From contig BCJX01000006.1 in the NCBI GenBank assembly GCA_001600415.1, positions 1,151,588 to 1,215,587 of the forward strand: 64,000 nt of DNA. The letters run 5' to 3'. Under the pieces are notes generated by a model that saw only the letters and a program-made list of their open reading frames with translations, searched no databases and had not been told where the DNA came from. The stretch's first letter is position 1, and each line of letters opens with the position of its first letter. The translations under genes and the position numbers were made by a program. The DNA is from Pascua guehoae. Its lineage: Eukaryota > Basidiomycota > Tremellomycetes > Trichosporonales > Trichosporonaceae. Positions 22,988 through 34,741 of the stretch are shown here, in pieces.

Positions 22988-24516
22988 GCCAAGCGAAGAC
23001 CGAGGCGCCGCGGCGCTGTGCGGATTGTGGGAAGGGGAGTGGCGGAGGGGATGAGGGGGGGAGGAGAGTGGCTGCACAGGCGCGCGCGGTGACAGAGGAC
23101 GAGCGGAGAGAAGAGTCGAAAGGGTTGCGGGGTGGGTGGGGACAACGTCAACAGCGATGAGTGTGACCGAGAAAGGGAGGTAGAGTAGGTGCTGTAGGGG
23201 TACGTGAATGGTGGCAGATCGACCGCCCACCGCCAACGGCCGACAGGACAGCGTGCGGGGCGGGGCCGAGTGGAGTCGGGGGAACCGTGCTGGCCGGTGG
23301 GGAGGTGGACAGGGCGGGGGGGTGGACAGGGAAACTCAAAACTGGGGGGCAAGGGAAGAAGATTACAAACCCGGATCTACAGCTTGTAAATCGTATTACA
23401 AAGATCTGACAATCCATACTCTTTCACCATTTGCACTTGCTCATGAGTCATGCACGACTCTTTGCTTGCCACCCAGCGCGCCGTACTAGTGTTTGAGCGA
23501 GGGGCTACAGTTTTTCTCACTGTCTGAATGTCTGCTGTTGCATGTTGCTGGTTCATCACAGTTTTGCACGCTGCCAAACCCGGGGCTTTCCAGGCGGTTT
23601 TGCCGATCCCAACGGAGGTAGAGAGGCGACCACCCTTCAAACGGTAACTGTCGGTGCCGCGCCATTCCGGGGTGCGCCTCCTGTTCCACCTTGGAGCGGG
23701 TCTGGATGCTGGCCGATGCGAAGAGATGGATGACCAGGAGTCCGAACCCGCGTTGCGCGGCCTACTGTCTGACATTCCATGGCTGGCGGCATGCGACACC
23801 GCCCTATGGCCGGTAGACCCAGTCTCAACGAGCTCATGGTCGCACTCGAATACCACGTTGCTGACAATGGCTTCAGCGCTTCAGCTGCTCTCGCTGCTGA
23901 CACTGGCTTCATCTTGCCCTCATGCCAATTGTACGTGACATGTCACAGTCCAGTGTACATGGGGTACGAGAGCAGTTTCTGGCTGACGAGTTCGGAGCCG
24001 TGCCCTGGGCTCTCTGTATCCCGTCTGCAGATCATCTCTCGTCGGATCCGAGCAACGCTGACATGATAGTTCTCCGGGCAGGTCCAGCAAATCCTCTGAC
24101 GCGGAAACGGGGTAAGACCGCGCTCATCGTTCACGGTTCGAAGTATGCTAACGTTGCAGGAATGCGGCAGCTGGTTGGCTCCGGGGGGTGTCATTCCCCA
24201 GTCCGCAACTACTGTCTGCAGAAGTTAACCACAGTCCAAGTGGGTACGATCGATCGACAGCCCGTAATGCCCATATATTGTAACGTAGGAACACTTCGGC
24301 TCTCGTGGACTCGAGTGACGGGCGCGCTGATGCCGATTCTGCGCTACCCCATGGCCTTCTCGCCCTTCAATGTACATTGGGGCGTCCTGCTTGGCCACAT
24401 TCTCCTCACGTTCAGTATTATCAGTCGCGAGGGTCCCAATCTACTGCACTCTCTCCCTACACACGGCAAGCAGCTACTTGTTCATCCGTGCATCACCATT
24501 CTACGCGGGGTCGCGT
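22988..24516. other. Intergenic region upstream of the CDC4-like gene
   Basis: About 1.5 kb. The part next to the CDC4-like ATG is pyrimidine-rich on the gene strand and stays open without an ATG, consistent with a 5' leader. The rest, 23400-24516, has no recognisable gene or repeat. Confidence 0.5.
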
Positions 24517-25396
24517 TTAGTGCGCGGGCTCCTTGGGCTTGACGATGTACTGCGAGTCGTTGGGGACACCGTCCTCCCACTTCTGGAACTTGCTGCGGAC
24601 GTTAGTGGGATGCGCGTTGTGTATAGCTGGGTGTTGGGCGTGTGTGTTTGGGTGCTTGGTGTGTGGTTTGCACACGGCACGAGAACAGTCTCGTCCACTG
24701 CAGCCACCGTTGCACTTCTTCAGGAGTCCACCAGTGGTTGGCCATCTTGGCACATCCACGGTGCCCACTCTCCAATGCCCAACGTGGCTCTCTTCCGCCC
24801 CACACTACCCATACACCGGCAGGACCAAGACTCACACGCCGATGGTCGCACGCTTCTCGGCGGCAACGCGCTCCGACTCGGCGAGGGCAGTGCGGACCGC
24901 GCGGGACGCGATCTGGGTGTACTTGTTCCACCTGTAGAGAGAAACCCAGGGCGAGTCGCAGCAGTCATTCAAGGTGAACAGACGCGGAGAGACCATAGGC
25001 AGTCATTGCGGGCGAGGGATGCGAGTTGGAGGCAGGTAGAGGTGCAGTGTAGTCCGGCAGTGCGATGGGCAATGCGATTGGGTGTCCGAGCAAAGGGCGA
25101 GCCGAAGTTCGGAGACGGGCACAGACGATGCAAACGCATAGGAGATGCACGTCAACGAGCGAGTCGACGCATACGAGCGTTCGCGAGAGAGAGGAAGGGC
25201 CAGCGCGCGCCAGAGTCGAGGATCGAGGAGCGGTTCGAGGACGAGGGCAAGGACATAGGGAGGATCAGGAAGGTGATCAAGTGTCGAAGAGAGAGTCGGG
25301 AGTCGGAGTCGGAGTCGAGTTGGGGAAGTCCAGTCAGCGCCTGCCCATGCTCTCTAGGTTGTGTACGCACGTCATAAACTCGCGCCAGGCCGACAT
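24517..25396 (-). CDS. ATP15: Mitochondrial F1-ATP synthase epsilon subunit
   Basis: This is the small epsilon subunit of the F1 central stalk in the mitochondrial matrix. Three exons, 25396..25371, 24931..24836 and 24592..24517, give 65 residues, close to the yeast protein. The sequence begins MSAWREFMTWNKYTQIASRA and continues RTALAESERV, then KFQKWEDGVPNDSQYI. This matches the family pattern of a short N-terminal segment, an amphipathic helix and an aromatic-basic C-terminus. All phases agree. The coding part is only 198 nt, while introns of 439 and 243 nt make up most of the gene. It is divergently placed with respect to a mitochondrial helicase gene, but the spacer is 1.5 kb, so shared regulation is not implied. 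Confidence 0.93.
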
Positions 25397-26881
25397 GTTT
25401 GTGGTTTTCTGTTGGTGGTGGTGGTGGGAGGAGTTCTGTCGATGACAACCAATGTCGCAGAGTCGAGCAGCCGAGTGGTGGTGGTACAGCGAGCAGCAGC
25501 GAGGGTGTGGGTGCACAGTGCCTGCCAGGCAGCCAGGCAGCCAGGCAGCGACCAGCCAGCCGCCAGCGTACAAGCCTGGGGCCGGCAGCCCACCCACCAA
25601 GCAGAGCGTCAGCCAGCCAGCCAGCCAGCCAGCCAACAGCCAGCCAGGAGCCAGCCAGAGCCAGGGACAGGGTCCACTGGGCAGCGGAGGTAGTCGGCCA
25701 CAGTGACCGGAGCTTCGAAAAACTCCGAACGTGGCACATGGTGCCTAAGCGCTGATGAGCCACCTCGTGTTTCAAGACATGATTCTTGAACGCAATCAAC
25801 AAGGCATGCCGAGGAGAGAAGGAGCGAGAATATAGAGCGACAGAGACGTGCTGTCAGACTGACTGATGCATGCACAGTTGCGGTAATGAGGATGAATGTG
25901 GTAGTGAGCGGACCGCAATAATTACAAGGATTATGGCCCCAAAGCTGGCGGCACGACAGCAAGATGGTAATAGTGACAGGTCGTGGCGGAGCTTATAGAG
26001 CCGTGCACCCATCGTTGGGCAACAAGTACGCAACAGGTGACACAGATGAAAGGATACGGCAACTTGCAGAGACCAACAGGAAAACGTTAGCCTACTCCAG
26101 CACAAGAAAAAGCAGATGAACAAGTGGCATGGCAAAACAACATTCAACGACCCGCCTCCAGCGACACAAACTACAATACGACGAGGGTCTACAATAGAAC
26201 GCGGCTCTGTAATAGTCAGCATCGAGTACACGGGCACAGTGCACATAATAAATCGAGAAAGGAAGGTAAAAAACGAAAGATATCAGATGTCCAGTGAGAG
26301 CATCGACCCGCCGCGCCGCAGCAACACGTGCTGGCGGTCATCGCCGGACCCTGGGTCAAGAGGTGCCAATGGGGAAGATTTTCCACTCTTCATATATAGA
26401 TTGCGACGGGCGGTGAGCAGGAAGCGAGTGGTCGCGAGCTCGCTAGTGGGATGAGGCCCATCGCGAGCTGCTACACGGTCTGTCGTGTCCCATCAATGGG
26501 AGATACAGTCCAACGCAACGCCTTCCCATCGTCGAGTGGGGAACGCCGGTTCGCGGTGCTCGCTGCTCGTCGCAAGGTGTTCGGGTACGGAAGGGGGAGA
26601 ATCTGGAAGGTAGACTCACGAGTTGCGGCCGTGTCTTGAATGAAGTGAGAATGATGGACAAACTCAAACGCGCTCGTTCGAAATTTCTTAAGAGCGTTTC
26701 CGCTGGGTGCGGAATCTCACTGGCTTGGCTTATCAGTCAACATGGAAAAAAGGACACGTCACTCCAGGTGGGGTTGTGGCAAATGTCGGTCGGTAATTTC
26801 CGTCCATGTCCTCCACTTTCGAGCTCAACGCTGCTGTTGGAGCGACTACCCACTCTCTCTGACCATCAACATCGACAAATC
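25397..26881. other. Divergent promoter region between ATP15 and the mitochondrial helicase
   Basis: About 1.5 kb. It contains the CAGC/CCAG repeats at 25525-25670 and otherwise lower-GC sequence from about 25850 to 26300. No third gene was found. Both flanking genes encode mitochondrial proteins. Confidence 0.5.
25525..25670. repeat. CAGC/CCAG-rich simple repeats
   Basis: Two clusters are present: gcag-ccag alternations at about 25525-25560, and a perfect run of agcc units at about 25608-25640, continuing in a degenerate form to 25670. They lie upstream of the ATP15 start codon. Confidence 0.85.
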
Positions 26882-28816
26882 ATGCTGCGCGTCGCCTCTA
26901 CAGCACGGAGTGCAGTGCTCCACGCACACGTACGTGTGCCCCATGTCGCGCACGTCGCACAGGTCGTGCCTCCACTCGCGTCGGTCCTCGTCCGCGCCTT
27001 CTCTGCTTCGCCCGCTGTAGCCGCCAAGGAGCGCACAACGTCGCGGCGCCTCGCCGACGTCGGGGGTGGGAGGGGACGTGATGCGCCGGGACGCTTTGGG
27101 GCGAACCGTAGCAGTCGTGGCGGAGACCAGGGTGGACGATGGGAACGCGGTGGAGCCGGCGACCGGTCTTCGCGTCAGCCGTCGTCATACCGCGATGATC
27201 GTGCCAGCGGGTTCGAGGGCAGGGACAGGCCTGACCGTGGCGGTGGCTTTGACCGCTCGCGACCTCGCTCTGCGCCGTCATACCGAGGCGACCGCGAGGG
27301 GGGAAAGGGTGACCGCGCCGCGCGCCCAGCCTACCGCGAGCAGGCCAACATTGACGCCGCGCGCCCCCGGCCCTTTGGCACGTTCGACCTGCACCCGGGC
27401 CTCTTGTCTTCGCTGGCGGAAAAGTATCCCGATGGCGAGACGACGTCGATCCAGTCGCTCGCGCTCGGTGCGTTGCTGGAAGGGAGCGGGGGCCGGCAAT
27501 GTGCGATCCTCGGTGCCGAGACAGGGAGCGGCAAGACGCTCGCATTTCTCCTCCCGCTCATCCACGGGCTGAAGGCGACCGACCAGGGCCCGACGACCAC
27601 GGAGGAGCTCGCACCGCGCGCACTGGTCATTTCGCCGACGCACGAGTTGACGCGGCAGACGACGGCGGTCGCCAAGAGCCTCACGCACGAGGCACGGCTG
27701 CGCGTCATCGGCGCAAGCTCGCCGGGGAGCGTGCGTGACCAGAATGCCGATGTCCTCTGCGCGACGGGCCGGACGGCGGCGTCGCTTCTGGGTCTGCCCC
27801 GCGACGACAGCAGAGACACGCAGGAAACAAAGGACGCGCGCGAGGCGCGCCGGAACCGCCGCTTCCCGGACGGCGAGCGCGAGCCGTGGATCTCGCTCGA
27901 CCGCCTCGACTATGTGGTCGTCGACGAGGCCGACGTCCTCCTCGGCCCCGACTTTGGCGCCGAGACAACGACGCTCCTCTCCCGCATCCTCGCGGCGCGC
28001 CCCGGTGTCTCTGTCCTCCTCGTGACCGCCACGATGCCGCCGTCGCTCCTCCGCGCACTCGAAGTGCCACCCCTCCAGCGCCTCGAGTTTACCCAGCTCC
28101 TCTCGCCGGGCCTCCACCGCCTCCCGCGCCAGCTCAGCACGCGCTTTGTCCCCTGGAGCGGCGGCGGCAACCCGCTCGCCGACGTGGCCAACGAGGTCAA
28201 GAAGGGATTCGCAGAGGACGCGCTCGAGGCGAGCCTCGCGACCCCCGGCGCGCACGACGCCGCAAACCAGAGTCCTAGCAAGGGCAAGGGGGAAAAGAAA
28301 AAGCGCACAAAGACGATGGCCGTCGTCTTCTGCGGCTCGGTCCACAAGGTCACAGCGACAGCGAAAGCCCTCGAGGCCCGCGGCGTCCCCGCCCTCGCGT
28401 GGACGGGCAGCAGCGAACAGCGCGAGGTCGGCCGCAACGGCGCCCTCGACACGTTCCTCGCCAAGCACAAGCGCGACAACGTGGACCCAGCCACCGCAAA
28501 GCCCGACGGCGGTGGTGCCGCCCCGCGCGTGCTCGTCACGACGTCGCTCCTCTCGCGCGGCCTCGACTTTTCCCCCGCCGTCTCGACAATCTACCTCGTC
28601 GACCCGCCACGCAACGTGCTCGACTTTGTCCACCGCGCCGGCCGCGCGGGGCGCGCAGGGCGTGCTGGCCGCGTCGTCGTGTTTGGCATGGCCCACGCAG
28701 GCCAGGCGGCGTATGGCAAGGAGCTCAAGGGCGTGCTCCGCAGCGCCGAGACGCGCGCGTCGGTCAAGCCTGGAGGCAGGACCTGGGAGGGCAAGAAGAC
28801 GTATGGAAGGAAGTAG
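26882..28816 (+). CDS. MRH4: Mitochondrial DEAD-box RNA helicase, MRH4-like
   Basis: This is an ATP-dependent RNA helicase; Mrh4 of yeast acts on mitochondrial large-subunit ribosome assembly. The gene is a single exon of 644 residues, rare in this window. The ATG at 26882 is chosen because the sequence after it is a mitochondrial presequence (MLRVASTARSAVLHAH, later RAFSAS). An Arg/Gly/Asp-rich low-complexity stretch follows. Helicase motifs are in order: a Q-like TSIQ, motif I AETGSGKT, Ia PTHELTRQ, II VDEAD, III TAT, IV VVFCGS, V TTSLLSRGLDF and VI HRAGRAGRAGR. Motif III has T instead of the usual S first. The MRH4 name rests on targeting and overall layout; another mitochondrial DEAD-box family is possible. 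Confidence 0.78.
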   Translation: MLRVASTARSAVLHAHVRVPHVAHVAQVVPPLASVLVRAFSASPAVAAKERTTSRRLADVGGGRGRDAPGRFGANRSSRGGDQGGRWERGGAGDRSSRQPSSYRDDRASGFEGRDRPDRGGGFDRSRPRSAPSYRGDREGGKGDRAARPAYREQANIDAARPRPFGTFDLHPGLLSSLAEKYPDGETTSIQSLALGALLEGSGGRQCAILGAETGSGKTLAFLLPLIHGLKATDQGPTTTEELAPRALVISPTHELTRQTTAVAKSLTHEARLRVIGASSPGSVRDQNADVLCATGRTAASLLGLPRDDSRDTQETKDAREARRNRRFPDGEREPWISLDRLDYVVVDEADVLLGPDFGAETTTLLSRILAARPGVSVLLVTATMPPSLLRALEVPPLQRLEFTQLLSPGLHRLPRQLSTRFVPWSGGGNPLADVANEVKKGFAEDALEASLATPGAHDAANQSPSKGKGEKKKRTKTMAVVFCGSVHKVTATAKALEARGVPALAWTGSSEQREVGRNGALDTFLAKHKRDNVDPATAKPDGGGAAPRVLVTTSLLSRGLDFSPAVSTIYLVDPPRNVLDFVHRAGRAGRAGRAGRVVVFGMAHAGQAAYGKELKGVLRSAETRASVKPGGRTWEGKKTYGRK

Positions 28817-28859
28817 GAAGTAGACTGAGGACGAGGATAACGGGAAGATGAGTGATGAC

Positions 28860-28892
28860 GGCGGGTGGGGGGGGGGTGGGGGGAGGGGGGTG
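28860..28892. repeat. G-rich tract between convergent genes
   Basis: The + strand is nearly all G with a few T/A interruptions, with several runs of four or more G. It has the composition needed for a G-quadruplex. It lies in the 241-bp spacer between the helicase and dehydrogenase stops. Confidence 0.7.
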
Positions 28893-29057
28893 AGCGGGTG
28901 TCTGGCACGACCATAGACGGACCACAATCAATAGATGTTCACAACTCAAGCCAGCACGCAATAGCACAGTGACACGACTCATGCATCCATACTCTTGTTG
29001 TGACAGAATACTTGTTGTGACTAGATAAATGTCTCTGGTACAACGAGTACCCGATGC

Positions 29058-30713
29058 CTACTCCTTGCGCGCAATGATCGTCGCCGCGGCCTGCGCGGTA
29101 GGGAGGACATCTGCCGTTAGCCAGAATCCGACGCTCAGTACGGGTGTGTGAGCACGGTACAACTGATAAGACACCCGTAGCAATGGCCGTGGTGCCATCC
29201 CAATCCACAGGTGGTTGCGCCGCAGAAAAGGCTCGCAAATGCGATGCCACGGTCGGCGGGCAGTACTCACACAGCTCGGCAATCTGCACATGAGGCGGGC
29301 GGAGGGCGACCCAGACAATCTCCTCGGCAATGTCCTCGGCCACAACTGGAGTGTCAGCGAGACGGTTGGGGACGAGTGCAGTGGGAGCGGAAACGGATAT
29401 GAATGGAGGAGTTGAACCAAAAGCAACTGCAACGCGTGTTTGTAGAACAACAGCGGCTGCGTGCCAGTACAGATACCCCTCGTTCCCTGCAACGCTGCAG
29501 CCGCTCAAACTCACGTGGTTGGAAACCCTTGTACACGGCCTTTGCCTTCTCCTCGTCGCCGCGGAAGCGTGTGCGGGCAAAGTTTGTCTCGACAAAGCCT
29601 GGCGCGACCTCGGATACACGGATACCCGTCGCGACGAGCTCCTTCATGAGGGAACGCGAGTAGGCCTTGACCGCGCTGTGTGTTAGCGCCGAGGACCGAG
29701 ACTGGCCTATGGACGGCGGGCAAGGCAGGGCAAGGCAGGGCAAGGGTAGGGATGTCCAAGACGACACTGGCGCGTGCCAGTGAGAGCCTGGTGTCGATCC
29801 CTCACGCAACCCGCAGCGCAATCCATACTCACTGCTTGACGGCACAGTAGATCGAGCCGCCGACATACGCCTCGCGACCAGCGAGCGAGCCAATGTTGAT
29901 AATGTGCCCGCTGTCCTGGCGCTTCATCTCGGCGAGGAAGACCTTGGACACCTGCATGAGCGACGTGACTGGATCGTCAGCGGCGGTTGAGGAGGCGCTG
30001 GAACGGCTCACGGTTCGTGTGGACCATGTAGTCGACGTCCTCCATTTCTGGTCGTTAGCTATGGCTAGCGGGCTACGGTGCGTGCCGGCGGGTGGTGGCC
30101 CAGCAAACCGCGGGTGAGGCTACTTTGCTCGCCCTCAGCGGGTGCACTTACTGATATCCGCCGCCTGCTCGGTACCGACTGCACCGCCGGCATTGTTGAC
30201 GAGCCTGTCGTCAGCTGAAACTCCCAACACAGATAGCGCCGAACCCAGTCCAGCAGCCACTGTCACCAAGTTGCCCGCTGCCGTTGTGCTCCAGGACATA
30301 CTCCCAAACTCACACATCAAAGCTCTTGACGCCGTCCAGCTTGAGCGCGTCAACGAGGCCCTCGACGCTCTTGCGGTCATTGACGTCGAGGGTGCGGACG
30401 ACGACGGAAATGTCGACGCCAAACTCGTTTGCCTTTGCGAGACACTCGGCCTTGACCTGCTCGAGCGCCTCGGCGCGGCGCGCGAGGAGGACCACGTTGG
30501 CGCCGGCCGCGGCGAAGAGGTGCGCGGTGGCGGCGCCAATGCCGCCCGAGGCGCCCGTGACGATCGCTGCGGGTTAGCTTGTAGGGGCGTGAACAGAGGC
30601 GCGGTGGAGAAAGACACGCTGGAAGCGACTCGACGCGTCAAGATGTGGACGGGCGTCGAGGTACACGTACCAGTCTTGCCCTGCAGGCGCGAGGTGTCGA
30701 ATAGGGAAGGCAT
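29058..30713 (-). CDS. NADP-dependent 3-hydroxyacid / serine dehydrogenase (SDR, YMR226C-like)
   Basis: This short-chain dehydrogenase resembles yeast YMR226C (3-hydroxyacid and L-allo-threonine dehydrogenase). Eight exons, 30713..30671, 30566..30314, 30204..30152, 30047..30012, 29968..29833, 29675..29515, 29345..29271 and 29110..29058, sum to 810 nt and 269 residues, matching the family length. The cofactor motif TGASGGIG and an ARRAE segment suit NADP. The NNAG motif follows. The catalytic triad is seen as GSLAGREAY with the Ser, then YCAVK with Tyr and Lys. EVAPGFVETNF and RFRGDEEKAKAVYKG are strongly YMR226C-like. There is no targeting signal, so it is likely cytosolic. The smallest exon is 36 nt and one intron is 43 nt. 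It converges with the helicase gene, stops 241 bp apart. Confidence 0.87.
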
Positions 30714-31080
30714 GGTGGGGTAAGGTGTACAGATGCAAGTGAGCAAGGCGATAAGTCCAAGTTGTGATGGTGCAAGTTGAATGGCGTCAAGCAGCGGGGT
30801 CTGGCGTCATCATGGGCCTCGGCCAAATGGCGGCTATAGCCGAGCTCGCCGACACCGGGCCAATCGGCAATCTGGGCCGAGCAGTGGCGCGGATGGGCAA
30901 GATAGGGCTGGGCGGGGACAACGGACATGCGGACAAGAGCCGGTGCAGCCTACACAAGGGAGAGATTCTTACATGGCGACAACTGGTACGAAAGCAAATA
31001 GAGTCCTGTAGTTATATATGTATTATCGACGAAACTCGAGGCTTTGATGCACCAAAAACTCCAGACGAGTCTAGGCCACC
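30714..31080. other. Short spacer upstream of the dehydrogenase
   Basis: About 370 bp hold the dehydrogenase promoter and the MFS gene 3' end, both genes being on the minus strand. Nothing else recognised. Confidence 0.5.
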
Positions 31081-33541
31081 TCAGGCTTCGGCCTTTTCCT
31101 CGTCCCTCGCCGCGTCGCCCCAGCGCTTGACTGCGCGCTTGCGCTCGAGCTCTGCAATGCGCGCGCGCGTCGCCTCGTGCTCCTCTGCCTTGCTCGAGGG
31201 CGTTTGGTACAGCGCGACATAGGCAATGGCGACGGCGCCAAAGGCGGCAAACTCAAACCAAAAGCTGCGCGCATTGTAGCGCCAGTCTGCATAGTTGTTG
31301 CCCTCGAGGCCGCCCTGGACGGCGAGGGCGATCGAGGCGCCGACCTGCCCCACGACCTGGGTCCAGGCGCCAGCCACACCGCCCATCTCGGGCGGGCAGT
31401 AGGTGACAATGTTGACCGCGGCGGCCATGAACATGATGATTGTCCCGAATGAGCCGACGACTGAGTGTGGTTAGGTTAGCACGAGGTTGTGGACAGGCAC
31501 CGGGGGGTGAGGGCGAGGGGAGGGAGAGTGGGATAGAGTATTGGGTGGTGCTGTGCAGGAAGTGGAGAATACCCACCAAATGCAGGGAAGACATAACGCC
31601 AGTAGTCCATGCCGTGCCCGCCGTCCGAGTAGTACATGACCACCATGGCTACCATGATGACTGTCGGTCAGCATCGCAGGAAAGAGCGGTAGACCGATCC
31701 CAGTGATATATTGATGTCAAAGCACTTACGAGCGGAACCGGTGGGAACCACCGTGCGGGGGTTATGCAGCAACTTTGGCGTAAACTGCGTAATCCCGCCG
31801 CCGACGAGCGAAGCGATACCCTGGGGCAAAATGGCGGCCGCGACGTGGATGGGCTTCCAGCGCATAATGAGCTGCCAGTAGGACGCGTAGCGGAGCTGGC
31901 TCGTGGCGTAGAATGACAGGGGCATGAGAATGGCAATGGAGCCCATGATCATGTTTTTAATCTTCCACACGGTGGCCGGGAGGACGGCCGACTTTGGCGA
32001 GATCCAGCTCTCCCACAGGAAGAAGAGCGGGGCGAGCACGAGCGAAATGACAAAGGGCACAATAAAGGGCGCCGACCCCCAGCCGTCAATGGGGCCCTGG
32101 GTGAGGCCGAGGATGAAGCAGCACAGCGAGACGGACATGAGCACGACGCCGATGAGGTCGAGCCGGCGCCAGCGGGGTACGCCGTCGCTGATGTGCACGG
32201 ACGGCATGCGCGGGAGGGAGAAGAAGGCCACGACAGAGAAGGTGAGACAGCTGGTGGTCAGCCTGTGGTCTGGAAGTGGGCATGAAGGAGGGTTTGTATT
32301 ATGAACATGGACTGCCGAGAAGTAAGGTTTGATGACGCACATGATGGCCATGAGGCGGAAGAACCAGTGGTACGACTTGAGCATCATGATGCCCGCCAAC
32401 ACACTAAAAATGGTCAGCATTGGTGTCAACTATAACAAAGATCGTTTCTGCTCACAGCCCAAGGACGTTACCGAGCGCGGCAGCAAGACCGGCCATGGCG
32501 ATTTTGCGCTCCTTGACAAGCGGGTCGGGGTACATGTGCAGGATCATGTGGTAGGACGAGGGGATGGCTGGGATCAGCAATTACCCTATGGCACAGATGG
32601 GTAAGAGACCGGGTGTACTATTCGGCAATCCCACTCAGTGAACATGCAATTTCGTCACACAACTGCTCTACGTCTGTTGCCAACCACTCAACGTTACAAC
32701 AATGCCGACGCCACACTCACTCAGCGCGCCGAAAATTCCAGCCAGACCACGGAGGATAAGGAAGCCAAATTTGTTGTTCGTGACCCAGCTGGTGACGAGG
32801 CTGAGGATACCGAGGCCGACGAACCCGATCTCGAAGATAACCTCGACGCGGAACAGGTCCGACAGGCGGCCGGCCAGGAGGAGGAAGGACGAAAACGTGA
32901 GCGAGTAGGCCGTGATAATCTGGATATGGGGTTGGCATGTTGGGCGCGTGTGTTTGTTTGAGCAATGGGGAATTGTTTTTATTTTTGGTTTGGTCCGTTG
33001 TGGCATTGTGTGGTCAGCTACTGGGACTGAGGACGCAGTGGTGAGACTCACCCAGACAAGCTGCGAGAAGCCCAGCTTGATGTCGATGAGGATCTGCGCG
33101 GCCGCAATGGCGACGCCAGAGACGTTGCCTGGTATCAGTCGTTGTTTCTCCTAGTTCCAATTCACTGGATTTGGCAAAAAAGCTGGGGTGCTGCCTCGTA
33201 TAGACAACTACTTTCACATCCAGTTCTCTCGCCGCACGCCTCAGGGGCAAACACTCACAAACATCCACAAACGACGCAATGCAGAAGACGGTAAGCAGCA
33301 TATTCTTCCTCGTGTTGCTCAGTTTCGCGAGCGGGTGGTCATCGCCCTCGAAGCGCGTGACGCTCGAGTTGCCATCGCCGGTGACATCCTTGTCCGTGTC
33401 AATACCGGGGGTTGCATGGTCAACGTCGATCTTGTCTTCGTCGACGGTGATTCCCAATCCTGTCGACGGCGCCGACGTCTCGACCATCTGCGGGGTAGGT
33501 ACAGCGAGGCCAACGTCTCCGGGTGGTGTTGCTGTCGTCAT
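31081..33541 (-). CDS. Major facilitator superfamily transporter, DHA2/ATR1-like
   Basis: This is a multi-pass membrane transporter, probably a proton-driven exporter. Eight exons, 33541..33259, 33128..33052, 32919..32721, 32567..32456, 32403..32341, 32262..31730, 31660..31577 and 31460..31081, give 576 residues. The N-terminus is about 75 residues, acidic and cytosolic. Hydrophobic helices follow. The inter-helix motif is LLAGRLSDLFR, and later LRGLAGIFGAL, TIPSSYHMI and AMAGLAAALGNVLGL mark the ATR1-like drug:H+ antiporter subgroup. The C-terminus is a charged helix (ARIAELERKRAVKRW). The sixth exon could start 12 nt later (32250) at a second in-frame CAG, changing four residues. Substrate is unknown; no cluster of biosynthetic genes is nearby. 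Confidence 0.87.
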
Positions 33542-34741
33542 GGTGTAACTCGGATGGGGGCAACGGTCGAATAGCAAGGGGTAAGCTGGCACAGACGCCG
33601 GCTTCTTAATGCCACACGGTTCGGGGGCGCAGTTACCGGTGAGCGTGAGACGCTGGCGCAGAAGTTTATGCGGACGTTGAGGCTAGGGGACTAGCTAGGA
33701 AATGGCACTAGGAATGTAGATGCTTGGCCTTTTATCGGCGCCCGACCCACCGTTTCACCATGCAGTCCTCGCCTAGCCTACTTGTAGCTTGTGCTTCTTG
33801 GCAAGCGCCGCAACGCGTGTGACGTGGTGTCCGTGTCCGACAAATGCATGCGAGCTGCTACACACGCACACCGCGCTTGGGCCCCGCTTGGCCCCGCTTG
33901 GCTGCGCTTGGATAAGCGCCAGATCTCCTCGGTCCCGGTCGCTCACACCCCGTGTGCCCGTGTCCGAGGTCGGTAACGCAGGCGGTTCCAGCATGATGCG
34001 CTATGTGGTGGGATATGGAAAATGGGCCGAAACCGCCAAGCCATTCCGCCACATCTTTTCAGTGCCTGAATATCCCATCTCGGTCATCGGCCTGCAGTTG
34101 CCACAGTTCTCCAAACAACGTGTCGTCGCGATCGACGTTCCGTCAACGACGCGTCAGCGCGTCACCCACCCGCAGGCGGCGCCAGCACCCCCCCCAACGA
34201 AACAGCGTACACTCGGGGAGGCCGTGCGCAGTGCACGGGCCAGCGGACATCGGTCTCCGCGGGCGCCACTTGCCGATCGCCGAGGACGCAGATTTGGTCC
34301 CGCTGTCCGTGTCCGTCTCGGCGCGGCCATTCGCTAGTCTCCGTCGGGTGTGGCATGGTCATGTTCCTCCGTCTGCCTGTTTCAGAATAGCCAACAAACC
34401 TACCTACACCTATCAGCCGTGACTTGACAAGCTCGGCATCGGTGCAGGTGATGTGTGCGCTGTACTAAATTAGCCTGGTTGAAATGGCGTCACTTGTGAG
34501 TGATTTGCTGCACCCATGGCCATCCCATGTTTCCCATGTTTACAGTCCCGTATTCGCTCACGCTAGTCCGGCCGCCGTGTTTGGTTCATCCAGAGGTTTG
34601 TTGGGTCTGTTGCCGGTTCACAATAGGGGACGGGACAACCGTCAAGCGTCACGAGTGGGAATTTCTGGGCTTTCTAGGGATCCAGGTACCTGCTCCCAAA
34701 GCCCCATATCCGCATCATATACATCACTCCTATGCATGTTG
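33542..34741. other. Intergenic region upstream of the MFS gene
   Basis: About 1.2 kb between two minus-strand genes. A short direct duplication, gcttggccccgcttgg, is at about 33886-33905. No gene or RNA recognised. Confidence 0.5.

Noticed and set aside
22988..23236. N-terminal extension of the CDC4-like protein by 83 residues
   Set aside because: The frame is open but contains no ATG; its extreme codon is TTG. The region looks like a pyrimidine-rich leader.
26636..26881. Longer start for the helicase
   Set aside because: The 82 upstream residues do not resemble a presequence, while the sequence from 26882 does.
24517..28816. Co-regulated mitochondrial gene pair ATP15 / helicase
   Set aside because: The spacer is about 1.5 kb and holds simple repeats; no shared promoter element was found.
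27278..28927. 549-residue minus-strand frame opposite the helicase
   Set aside because: Antisense shadow of a GC-rich coding exon; the + strand carries all helicase motifs.
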